Below, piece after piece: positions 14,441 to 21,931 of a DNA stretch of 64,000 bases. The notes under the pieces are model-generated. The model saw nothing but the letters and a program-made list of their open reading frames with translations. It searched no databases and was not told where the DNA came from. This stretch comes from VAYN01 sp964540905 (GTDB lineage: Bacteria; Actinomycetota; Thermoleophilia; Solirubrobacterales; 70-9): the NCBI GenBank assembly GCA_964540905.1, contig CAZIOS010000005.1, forward strand, positions 1-64,000, written 5' to 3'. Position 1 is the stretch's first letter, and the number at the start of each line of letters is the position of its first letter. Position numbers and translations under genes: made by a program.

Positions 14441-15835
14441 CTAGCCGGGGAGGAACTCGGGGACGTCGATGCCGAGCTCGCCGCCCCGTTCGGGCGCGCG
14501 GCCGCGGCCGGCGTCCTTGGTGCGGCGAATCGTCGGCTCGGCGACTCGCCGCGACGCCGGGCGGCCGTCGAATCGGGTGGCGACGACGGTGACCCAGACC
14601 TGGTCGGAGAGCTCCTCGTCGACGTTGGCGCCGAAGATGATGTTGGCGTCGGGATGGGCGGCCTCGCCGACCACCTTCGCCGCCTCCGAGACCTCGACCA
14701 GCGAGAGGTCGGAGCCGCCGGTGATCGAGAGCAGGATCGAGCGGGCGCCCTCCATCGAGGTCTCGAGCAGCGGTGAGGAGATCGCTTTCTCGGCGGCGAG
14801 GATCGCCCGGCCTTCGCCGTGCGCCATGCCGATCCCGAGCAGCGCCCGGCCGGCGTCGGACATGATCGTCCGCACGTCGGCGAAGTCGAGGTTGATCACC
14901 GCCGGCAGCGTCACCAGGTCGGAGATCCCCTGCACGCCCTGGCGCAGGACGTCGTCGGCGACCTGGAAGGCCTCGACCATCGAGGTCTGCTGGTCGAGCA
15001 CCTCGAGCAGGCGGTCGTTGGGGACGACGATCAGGGTGTCGACCTCGGCGGCCAGGTCCTCGATGCCCTTGTCGGCCTGGTTGCCGCGGCGGCTGCCCTC
15101 GAAGCTGAACGGCTTGGTGACGATGCCGACGGTCAGCGCCCCGACCTCGCGGGCGAGGCGGGCGACGACCGGGGCGGCGCCGCTGCCGGTGCCGCCGCCG
15201 GCGCCGGCGGCGACGAAGACCATGTCGGAGCCCTTCAGCAGGCGCTTGATCTTGTCCTGCTCCTCGAAGGCCGAGCGGTGGCCGACCTCGGGGTCGGCGC
15301 CGGCGCCGAGGCCGCGCGTCTGCTCGTCGCCGATGTGGACGGTGACGTCGGCGACGCAGAGCTGCAGCGACTGCAGATCGGTGTTGACGGCCATGAACTC
15401 GACCCCGGGGATGCGGGCGTCGACCATGCGGTTGACCGCGTTGACGCCGGCGCCGCCGACGCCGACGACTTTGATCACCGGCTGGTGCGGCTCGCCGCTG
15501 CCGGGCGGCTCGTAGGCCGGCTCCTCGCGCCCGTAGCGCGGCGTGCTCAGGTAGGGCTCCTCGCGCCGCGGCTTCGGCTCCTCGGAGAAGACCCGCTTCA
15601 GCCTCTCGGGAGCGGTCTCAACGACCGGCTCCTCGACGGCCGCAGGAGTCGGCTCCTCGGCCGCGGGCTGCTCGACGGGCGGCGCTTCGGCCTCCGCCTT
15701 CTGCACCTCGGCCGGATCTTCGCGGCCGTAGCGCGGCGCCTCCGGCGGCTCGGCCGGGGCGTCCTCGGAGGTCGAGCGGAAGAGATCGGCGAGGGGACCC
15801 TCGCGCATGCTTGCGCGCTTATTCCGCCGAGCCAT
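14441..15835 (-). CDS. ftsZ: cell-division GTPase FtsZ with 117-residue N-terminal extension
   Basis: This FtsZ of 464 residues has its tubulin-like core starting near residue 118 (IKVVGVGGAGVNAVNRM). The GTP-binding glycine-rich loop is GAGGGTGSG at 211-219, the T7 loop is NLDFAD, and the C-terminal peptide DVPEFLPG matches the usual tail that binds FtsA/SepF-type partners. The first 117 residues are unusual: acidic, Pro-rich and probably disordered, with a duplicated PRYGRE(D/E)PA motif at about 34-42 and 99-107. The ATG at 15835 is preceded by AGGAGGT at good spacing, so the extension is supported. The start overlaps the end of the parA-like gene by 17 nt. It lies outside any recognisable dcw cluster here. 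Confidence 0.95.
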   Translation of the reverse strand: MARRNKRASMREGPLADLFRSTSEDAPAEPPEAPRYGREDPAEVQKAEAEAPPVEQPAAEEPTPAAVEEPVVETAPERLKRVFSEEPKPRREEPYLSTPRYGREEPAYEPPGSGEPHQPVIKVVGVGGAGVNAVNRMVDARIPGVEFMAVNTDLQSLQLCVADVTVHIGDEQTRGLGAGADPEVGHRSAFEEQDKIKRLLKGSDMVFVAAGAGGGTGSGAAPVVARLAREVGALTVGIVTKPFSFEGSRRGNQADKGIEDLAAEVDTLIVVPNDRLLEVLDQQTSMVEAFQVADDVLRQGVQGISDLVTLPAVINLDFADVRTIMSDAGRALLGIGMAHGEGRAILAAEKAISSPLLETSMEGARSILLSITGGSDLSLVEVSEAAKVVGEAAHPDANIIFGANVDEELSDQVWVTVVATRFDGRPASRRVAEPTIRRTKDAGRGRAPERGGELGIDVPEFLPG

Positions 15836-16925
15836 TCGCCAGAACCTCCTTCGCCAGCTCCCGATAGTAGTTCGCGGCGCTGCTGCCGGAATCGTACTTG
15901 AGCACGCTGGCGCCTTTGACCGGCGCCTCGGCGAATTTGATCGCCTTTTTGATCCGGGACTGGAAGACGAGGTCGCCGAAGTTCTCCTCGAGGATCTCCA
16001 CCGCCTCCTTGGCGTGGACGGTCCGCGAGTCCAGCATCGTCGGCAGGATGCCCTCGATCTTGACGTCGGGGTTGAGGTTCTCCTGGATCATCCGCAGCGT
16101 GTTCTGGAGCTGGACCAGTCCGCGCATCGACAGATACTCGCACTGGACGGGGACGATCACCTTGTTCGCCGCGGTCAGCGCGTTGATCGTCAGCAGGCCG
16201 AGGCTGGGCGGGGTGTCGATGCAGACGAAGTCGTAGTCGCCGGCGACCTCTTTCAGCGCCTTTTCCAGCGAGCGCTCGCGGCCGATCTTGGTGCTCATCG
16301 CGATCTCCGCCCCGGCCAGGTCGATCGAGGCGACGGCGATGTCGATCTCGCGCTTGACGATGATCTCGCTGATCGGCATGTCGTTGACGAGCACGTCGTA
16401 GAGGCTCTTCTCGACCTTGTCGGGGTCGATCCCCTGGCTCATCGTCAGGTTGCCCTGCGGGTCGAGGTCGACGCAGAGGACGCGGTAGCCGGACTCGGCG
16501 AAGGCGACGGCGAGGTTGAGCGTGGTCGTCGTCTTCGCGACCCCGCCCTTCTGGTTGGCGAAGGCGATCACCTCGGGGTGCCCGACCGGCGCCTCCGGCT
16601 CGGCCTTCTCCTCTCCCAGGTCGAGCCGGTTGGGCCCGAGCAGATCGGCGGCCTTCATCCGCGCCGGCCCCTCGGGCTCGGCCTCAATGACCGGCGTGGC
16701 AGGGGCTCTCTCCTCGGCGGCCGCAGACGCCTCTTCCGCGGGTGGCGCAGGGGATGGCTCCTCGCCCGCAGCTTGCGAGGACGAGGAGTCGTCCCCTGGG
16801 ACAGGACCCGCGGACCGGGGCATCTCGGGAACGGCTTCCTCCATCCGGCGCAGCTCGTCGACGATCGGGTGCTCTTCTTCGACGACCACAGGAGCGGGCT
16901 TAGGCTTGCGGCTTAGAAATCCCAT
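15819..16925 (-). CDS. orphan ParA/Soj-type ATPase with N-terminal extension
   Basis: This 368-residue protein is a deviant Walker A ATPase. The P-loop QKGGVAKTT lies at 125-133 with signature Lys126, Walker B is VCIDTPPS, and the rest is a full ParA fold. Residues 1-117 are a disordered Pro/Glu/Ser-rich extension with a basic start (MGFLSRKPKP). No ParB gene or parS-like site is next to it; instead it is coupled to ftsZ, which has an extension of the same length. ParA proteins that place the division ring (MipZ, PomZ) are the best functional analogy, although chromosome or protein positioning cannot be excluded. The start codon directly abuts the divergent ArsA-like gene. Confidence 0.88.
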   Translation of the reverse strand: MGFLSRKPKPAPVVVEEEHPIVDELRRMEEAVPEMPRSAGPVPGDDSSSSQAAGEEPSPAPPAEEASAAAEERAPATPVIEAEPEGPARMKAADLLGPNRLDLGEEKAEPEAPVGHPEVIAFANQKGGVAKTTTTLNLAVAFAESGYRVLCVDLDPQGNLTMSQGIDPDKVEKSLYDVLVNDMPISEIIVKREIDIAVASIDLAGAEIAMSTKIGRERSLEKALKEVAGDYDFVCIDTPPSLGLLTINALTAANKVIVPVQCEYLSMRGLVQLQNTLRMIQENLNPDVKIEGILPTMLDSRTVHAKEAVEILEENFGDLVFQSRIKKAIKFAEAPVKGASVLKYDSGSSAANYYRELAKEVLANGSAE

Positions 16926-17911
16926 TGCGCGGATATTCGTATGGGCACCCGTTTTTCCTGCCGCCCAACGAAATTGCTAGGAATTGCCCGATCCCCGACC
17001 TCCTCGACAAGCGCCTCGTCTTCGTCACCGGCAAGGGTGGCGTCGGCAAGACGACCGTTGCCGTGGCGCTCGGCCTGCGGGCCGCGGCGGCCGGCAAGCG
17101 GACGATCGTCTGCGAGGTCGCCTCGCAGGAGAACGCCTCGCGGATGTTCGACCACACCGCCGTCGGCTTCCACGAGGTCGAGATGGAGGAGAACCTCTGG
17201 TCGATCTCGATCGACCCCGACGAGTCGATGCGCGAGTACGTGCTGCTCCAGCTCAAAGTGCGGGCGATGCGCGACATGCTCTTCCGCAGCCGCATCTTCA
17301 ACTACCTCGCCGCCGCCACCCCCGGCCTCAAGGAGCTGGTCACGATCGGCAAGATCTGGGAGCTGGCCCAGCTCGACCGCAAGGTCAAGAAGGGCCGCAA
17401 ATACGACCTGGTGATCGTCGACGCCCCCGCCACCGGCCACGGGATCGGCTTCCTGCAGACCCCCCGCACCTTCGCCGCGATCGCCCGCGTTGGCCCGATC
17501 CACTCCCAGGCGCAGCAGCTCGACCGCCTGATCACCGACCACGAGCACACCGGCAGCGCGATCGTCTCGCTGCCGGAGGAGATGCCGGTCAACGAGTCGG
17601 CGGCGCTGGAGCGCGACCTCCGCGACGAGGTCGGCGTCGCCGTCGACCGCGTCTACCTCAACGGCCTCTACCCGGAGCGCTTCTCCAAGGCCGAGGCGGA
17701 GCGGCTGGCGCGGCTGGCCACCGGTGAGGAGGGCGCCGTGAGAGCGGCGGCGCGGGCGGCGCTCTCCGAGCAGGGGCGGGCGCGCTCGCAGCGGGCCCAG
17801 CTCTCGCGCCTGCGGCGCCGGGTGCAGGCCCCGGTCAAGACCCTCCCCTTCCTCTTCGAGCCCGAGCTGGGCCCGGAGGCGGCGCGGCGGCTCTCGCGGA
17901 GGCTGGGCTGA
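16925..17911 (+). CDS. Get3/ArsA-like ATPase, BagA (Rv3679)-like, first subunit
   Basis: This anion-transporting ATPase family protein of up to 328 residues has the P-loop GKGGVGKTT at 36-44 and the switch region VIVDAPATGHG. It is one of a pair that resembles mycobacterial Rv3679/Rv3680 (named BagA/BagB and described as Get3-like). The N-terminus is uncertain: the longest frame uses TTG at 16925, facing the parA start directly, which leaves no promoter. A start nearer codon 17-25, just before LLDKRLVFVTGKGG, is more likely. The stop TGA overlaps the next ATG (TGATG), so the pair is translated together and probably forms a heterodimer. Confidence 0.85.
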   Translation: MRGYSYGHPFFLPPNEIARNCPIPDLLDKRLVFVTGKGGVGKTTVAVALGLRAAAAGKRTIVCEVASQENASRMFDHTAVGFHEVEMEENLWSISIDPDESMREYVLLQLKVRAMRDMLFRSRIFNYLAAATPGLKELVTIGKIWELAQLDRKVKKGRKYDLVIVDAPATGHGIGFLQTPRTFAAIARVGPIHSQAQQLDRLITDHEHTGSAIVSLPEEMPVNESAALERDLRDEVGVAVDRVYLNGLYPERFSKAEAERLARLATGEEGAVRAAARAALSEQGRARSQRAQLSRLRRRVQAPVKTLPFLFEPELGPEAARRLSRRLG

Positions 17912-19062
17912 TGCCAACGCTGGGCGAGGTGCTCGAGGACAAGCGGATCTGCATCTGCGCCGGCTCCGGCGGCGTCGGCAAGACCACCACCTCGGCGGCG
18001 ATCGCGACCGGGATGGCGGCCCAGGGCCTGAAGGTCTGCGTGCTGACGATCGACCCGGCGAAGCGGCTCGCCGACTCGCTCGGCCTGAAGGAGCTGGGCA
18101 ACGAGGCGCGCCGGGTCGACCCGGCCCTGTTCGAGCGGCAGGGGGTCGAGATCAAGGGCGAGCTGTGGGCGATGATGCTGGACGCCAAGGCGACCTTCGA
18201 CGAGCTGATCGCCCGCCAGGCACCGGATGAGGAGTCGCGCGACCGCGTCCTCGAAAACCGCATCTACCAGCAGATCTCCGGCGCCCTCGCCGGCTCGCAG
18301 GAGTACATGGCGATGGAGAAGCTGTTCGAGCTGCACAGCGAAGGCAACTACGACCTGCTGGTGCTGGACACGCCGCCGAGCCGCAACGCGCTCGACTTCC
18401 TCGACGCGCCGAAACGGCTGACCCAGTTCATCGAAGGGCGCTCGCTGCGGGTCTTCATGAAGCCGACCGGGCTGGCGGCGAAGGTCGCCGGCCGCGGCGC
18501 CTCGGTCGCGCTCAGCGTCTTCAAGCGGATCGTCGGCTTCGACCTGCTGGCCGACCTGGCCGAGTTCTTCAACGCCTTCAGCGGCATGGTCGACGGCTTC
18601 CAGGCGCGGGCGAAACGGGTCAATAAGCTGCTCGCCGACCCCGGCACCTGCTTCCTCGTCGTCTGCGGGCCGCAGGGGGAGCCGGTCGACGAGGCGGTCT
18701 ACTTCCACCGCAAACTGGTCGAGGCGAAGCTGCCCTTCGGCGGCGTCATCGTCAACAAGGTCCACTACCCGGCCGACGAGCTGCAGGGCGAGGCGGTCGA
18801 CCTGCCGGCGACCCTGGCCGAGAAGCTCGGCGACGAGGGCCTGGCGCAGCGGGTGGCGGCGAACTTCTCCGACTACCAGGCGCTGGCCGAGCGCGACGCC
18901 CGCAACATCGACCGCCTGGCGGCGGAGCTGCGGACCAGCGGCGTGATCCGCGTCCCCTACCTCGACGAGGACGTCCACGACCTCGCCGGGCTGGCGCAGA
19001 TCAACCGCTACCTGTTCGCCACCGGCGAGGAGCGGGTGGCGATGGCCGCCGGCCGGGCCTAA
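17911..19062 (+). CDS. Get3/ArsA-like ATPase, BagB (Rv3680)-like, second subunit
   Basis: This 383-residue protein has the P-loop GSGGVGKTT at 18-26, VLTIDPAKRLADSL (the ArsA-family signature after strand 2), Walker B VLDTPPSRNALDFLDAP and a helical insertion (about 180-230) that could bind a hydrophobic client. It is longer than its partner and more conserved. Known Get3-like proteins target tail-anchored membrane proteins; the bacterial pair has been linked to tolerance of glycerol stress in Mycobacterium, but the biochemical client is not established. The ATG at 17911 overlaps the upstream stop. Its 3' end overlaps the convergent unknown gene by 4 nt. Confidence 0.88.
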   Translation: MPTLGEVLEDKRICICAGSGGVGKTTTSAAIATGMAAQGLKVCVLTIDPAKRLADSLGLKELGNEARRVDPALFERQGVEIKGELWAMMLDAKATFDELIARQAPDEESRDRVLENRIYQQISGALAGSQEYMAMEKLFELHSEGNYDLLVLDTPPSRNALDFLDAPKRLTQFIEGRSLRVFMKPTGLAAKVAGRGASVALSVFKRIVGFDLLADLAEFFNAFSGMVDGFQARAKRVNKLLADPGTCFLVVCGPQGEPVDEAVYFHRKLVEAKLPFGGVIVNKVHYPADELQGEAVDLPATLAEKLGDEGLAQRVAANFSDYQALAERDARNIDRLAAELRTSGVIRVPYLDEDVHDLAGLAQINRYLFATGEERVAMAAGRA

Positions 19063-19310
19063 CCGGCGCGGCGGCTGTAGTCGAGCTCGCGGACCTCCCA
19101 GTCCGCGTCCTCGGGGACCGGGAAGAGGTGGCGCACGCGCGGGGTGTCGACCCGCTCGCGGTGCTGGAGGTCGCGGTCGGGGACGGCCGGCCACTCCAGC
19201 GAGCGCCCCCGTCCCTCACCCTCGTCCTCGACCTCGTCGAGCCACGGCGTGGCCGTGATCTTGATCTCGTCTTCGGCCGGGATCGGCTCCATGATGCGGG
19301 TCTCCTGCAT
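19059..19310 (-). CDS. possible separate 83-residue protein from an internal start
   Basis: The ATG at 19310 (MQETRIMEP) is in the same frame as the 556-residue gene. It is preceded by GGAGG with a 5-nt spacer, a better start signal than that of the long gene, and by a 12-bp inverted repeat 30-80 bp upstream. The product would be a soluble acidic protein (PWLDEVEDEGEGRGRSLEWP) with no recognised domain. Either the 556-residue protein is really two genes whose junction happens to stay open, or there is a nested product. Confidence 0.45.
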   Translation of the reverse strand: MQETRIMEPIPAEDEIKITATPWLDEVEDEGEGRGRSLEWPAVPDRDLQHRERVDTPRVRHLFPVPEDADWEVRELDYSRRAG

Positions 19311-20729
19311 TGGTTCCTCCTGGTTCGAGAGGTGATCCGGGCCCTCATCCGGCCGCGAAAGAATCAGATCGTGATCGCGCCCGGATGAGGGCGACGAAGA
19401 ATCAATTCCGCCCATGCCCTCGCCTGCGGCTGCGGGCATATGCGGGATCTGCGGTGGGGCGGGCGAGTCCCCGATCGAGATCGCGATCGCCGCGTCGCCG
19501 GCTTCCAGCCCGCTCGCCAGGATCGTCTCGTCCGCGGCGGTGCTGAGGTCGGTCCCGAGCTCGCCGAGGGCGGCCTGGCGCAGCAGCAGCCGGACGCCCT
19601 CCTCGGCCCAGGCCGCGAGCTCGGCGGCACCCGCGGCAGGCCGGCCGTTCATCAGCGAGCGCTCCAGCTCGAGCGTGTGCTCGACCCGCTCGCGGGCCTC
19701 GATCCGGTCCAGCGAGTCGCCGGCGATCAGCGCCGCGGCGCGCATCGGCAGCGAGGCGCCGACCGGGCCATGGCCCTCGAGCACCGCGCGCAGAGCCAGC
19801 AGATGATCGCTGAGCCCGTCGAGCGCGCTCTCGCGCTCGCAGCCCATCTCGAAGCGGCCGACCGCCCAGGTGAGGGCGCTGTCGGGGTCAGGGCGCGCCT
19901 CCAGCGCGCTCGCGAGCGCGCTCAGCTCGGTCGCCTCGGCCTCGCTGAGGCGGTAGCCGCCGGCGCGGGTGGCGGGGGCGCCGGTGGCGATCCGCCGCCA
20001 GCAGCCCTCCCCGGTGGGGGCGAAGGCGTAGGGGCCGAGGCCGACGCCGCCGCCCTTGAAGAGCCTCATCACGCTGACCAGCTCGCGCAGCTGCTGCAGC
20101 GCCGTCTCGGCGCCGCCGTCGGGGTCCTGCTCGGCGATCGCGAGGTACTGCGGCTCCCAGGCGGCGCGGCCCATGCCCTCGCTGCGCATCGCCTCGACCG
20201 GGGCGTCGATCGAGTCGGCGCGCACCACCCGCACCCCGTGCGGCAGTCCCAGCCGGGCCGAGGACATCCGCAGGCCGACGATCGGCACGATCACGACCTC
20301 GGCGTCGTCGGCGTCGCGGGCTTCGGCGTCGAGCGTCTGCAGGGCGCTGTCGAGCTTGGCGCGGTCGAGCGCGAACTCGGTGCTGCCGTCCCAGAGCGAG
20401 GAGATGAAGATCGTCAGCATCCGCTCGGCCCGGGCGCCGGGGTCCGCGGGCACGGCCTCGCCGCGCTCCTCCAGGTAGGAAGAGGCGACGCCGGCCTCGA
20501 TCGCCGCCTCGCGGGCGGGCCCGAAGCTCGGCAGCGAGCGCAGCTCCTCGCCGCGCTCCTCGACGTAGCGAGCGGTCAGCGGCACGTAGCTGTAGAAGGC
20601 GGCCTCCTCGCCGCTGTCGGCGGCGACGTCGAAGGGGATCTGGTCGCCGCCGGCGACGAGCGCGCTGAAACGGGTCGCGGCCTCGGTCGCCAGCCGCTTC
20701 AGGGCTTCGTTGAGCAGGAAATCACGCAC
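19059..20729 (-). CDS. unknown protein, 556 residues, GTG start
   Basis: I do not recognise this protein. The first 380 residues look globular and mainly helical, acidic, with no transmembrane segment or signal peptide. Residues about 390-475 are low-complexity (Ser/Asp/Pro) and the last 83 residues form an acidic, Arg/Trp-containing tail. The DNA encoding the linker contains a 12-bp inverted repeat (19341-19352/19381-19392) and then a strong ribosome-binding site, GGAGG, 5 nt before an in-frame ATG at 19310. The last 83 codons may therefore also be made as a separate protein. It converges on the BagB-like gene, and a functional link is possible but unproven. Confidence 0.65.
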   Translation of the reverse strand: MRDFLLNEALKRLATEAATRFSALVAGGDQIPFDVAADSGEEAAFYSYVPLTARYVEERGEELRSLPSFGPAREAAIEAGVASSYLEERGEAVPADPGARAERMLTIFISSLWDGSTEFALDRAKLDSALQTLDAEARDADDAEVVIVPIVGLRMSSARLGLPHGVRVVRADSIDAPVEAMRSEGMGRAAWEPQYLAIAEQDPDGGAETALQQLRELVSVMRLFKGGGVGLGPYAFAPTGEGCWRRIATGAPATRAGGYRLSEAEATELSALASALEARPDPDSALTWAVGRFEMGCERESALDGLSDHLLALRAVLEGHGPVGASLPMRAAALIAGDSLDRIEARERVEHTLELERSLMNGRPAAGAAELAAWAEEGVRLLLRQAALGELGTDLSTAADETILASGLEAGDAAIAISIGDSPAPPQIPHMPAAAGEGMGGIDSSSPSSGRDHDLILSRPDEGPDHLSNQEEPMQETRIMEPIPAEDEIKITATPWLDEVEDEGEGRGRSLEWPAVPDRDLQHRERVDTPRVRHLFPVPEDADWEVRELDYSRRAG

Positions 20730-20861
20730 GGCTCAGGCTTCCGCCCCCCACGGCGCCCTCCTGCGCCTGCATGGACGCTTGCAGTGCTCAATCCGTAGGT
20801 CATCCGTCGAGCCCCCCGGGCAGCGGGTTCAGTCCGCGGCCAACCGGTCGAATGCGCCTAT

Positions 20862-21476
20862 GTGAACCGACCCAGCCTGCGCCACCCCAGCCCGGCCCTG
20901 GTGATCGCGATCCTCGCGCTCATCCTCTCCCTCGGCGGCACCGCGCTCGCCGCGCGCCACTACCTGATTACCACCTCTCAGCAGATCTCCCCGAAAGTCC
21001 TGCGTGAACTAGCGGCGATGCCTTCACCGGGCGGACAGATAAGCAACGGGTCACAGGGCGCTCCGGGCCCGCAGGGAACCCCCGGCCCGGTCGGCCCCCA
21101 GGGCCCGCAGGGCCCGGCGGGCGATAAGGGCCCAACCGGCGACAAGGGACCCCCAGGTGATCCCGCCCCGGTCGGAGCGGTCTCGGCTGGGCACTGGGCC
21201 GTCGTCAATGGCGACGGATCGATCGCTCGCAGCAGCGACCCCAACGCGACCGCGACGCGAAGTGCCGAAGGCAGCTACGACGTGGTCTTCGACGAAAACG
21301 TCACCAACTGCGCCTACACCGCCACGATCGGCCTCTCCGGCACGACCGCGACCGCGAACCCCGGCTTCATCACCGTCGTCCGCTGGTCGGAAAACCCGAA
21401 CGGCGTGCTGGTACAGACGTACAACGTCCGGGAAGAACGCACCGACATAGGCTTCCATCTGACCGTCCTCTGCTGA
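20862..21476 (+). CDS. collagen-like surface protein
   Basis: This 204-residue protein has a membrane anchor or uncleaved signal (about 11-31: PALVIAILALILSLGGTALAA), a short stalk, then 12 consecutive Gly-X-Y triplets at 66-101 rich in Pro and with GDK units. A C-terminal beta-rich domain of about 95 residues follows, with two cysteines (NCAY and the terminal Cys). Bacterial collagen-like repeats form stable triple helices that display the end domain. The start is GTG at 20862; an overlapping ATGTGA (start then stop) lies just before it. It stands alone, with 132 bp upstream of no obvious structure. The function of the end domain is unknown. Confidence 0.78.
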   Translation: MNRPSLRHPSPALVIAILALILSLGGTALAARHYLITTSQQISPKVLRELAAMPSPGGQISNGSQGAPGPQGTPGPVGPQGPQGPAGDKGPTGDKGPPGDPAPVGAVSAGHWAVVNGDGSIARSSDPNATATRSAEGSYDVVFDENVTNCAYTATIGLSGTTATANPGFITVVRWSENPNGVLVQTYNVREERTDIGFHLTVLC

Positions 21477-21493
21477 GCGCGAACGAGGAAACT

Positions 21494-21841
21494 TCAGGCG
21501 ACCGCAGAGGCCAGCTCGGCCCCCTCGGCCAGGAGCCAGCGAGTGCCGTAGCGCCGCATGTCTTCGACCAGCGGTACCAGCGCCTCACCCTTCTTGGTCA
21601 GCGCGTACTCGACCCGCGGCGGCACCTCGGGGTAGGTGTGGCGCTCGACGATCCCTTCCTCCTCCAACGCCCGCAGTCGCAGCGACAGCGTCCGCGGGCT
21701 GATTCCCGCCAGCGAGCGCTCGAGCTCGCAGAAGCGGCCGCTGCCCTCAGCGAGGTCGCGAATCAGCAGCAGCGTCCACTTGCCGCAGACGACTTCGGCG
21801 GTGCGGCAAACGGGACAATCGGAATTTGTGCTCGCGCTCAT
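21494..21841 (-). CDS. HxlR-family winged-helix regulator
   Basis: This 115-residue regulator carries the HxlR domain signature (CPVCRTAEVVCGKWTLLLIRDL, then RFCELERSLAGISPRTLSLRLRALEEEGIV). The two N-terminal cysteines (CPVC) are at a position where HxlR proteins such as YodB and HypR sense thiol-reactive electrophiles or oxidants. A dyad in its promoter (21904-21918) is repeated, in inverted orientation, at the yihY start (37698-37712), so it probably controls itself and that membrane protein. It converges on the collagen-like gene, 17 bp apart. Confidence 0.9.
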   Translation of the reverse strand: MSASTNSDCPVCRTAEVVCGKWTLLLIRDLAEGSGRFCELERSLAGISPRTLSLRLRALEEEGIVERHTYPEVPPRVEYALTKKGEALVPLVEDMRRYGTRWLLAEGAELASAVA

Positions 21842-21903
21842 CGCATTCTTCTAGGCGGCTTTGGGAAGCCGAATCTGGCTTCTCGCCAAGTGTAGCGGCA
21901 GCG

Positions 21904-21921
21904 CTTCACAAACTGAAGCAA
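21904..21921 (-). promoter_or_regulatory. operator-like dyad upstream of HxlR gene
   Basis: On the minus strand this reads TTGCTTCAGTTTGTGAAG and contains the dyad CTTCA-N5-TGAAG. The same 18 nt recurs at 37695-37712. Here it lies at about the -35 position relative to a TACACT -10-like box (21894-21889), consistent with autorepression. Confidence 0.6.
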
Positions 21922-21931
21922 TGGGAACAGC

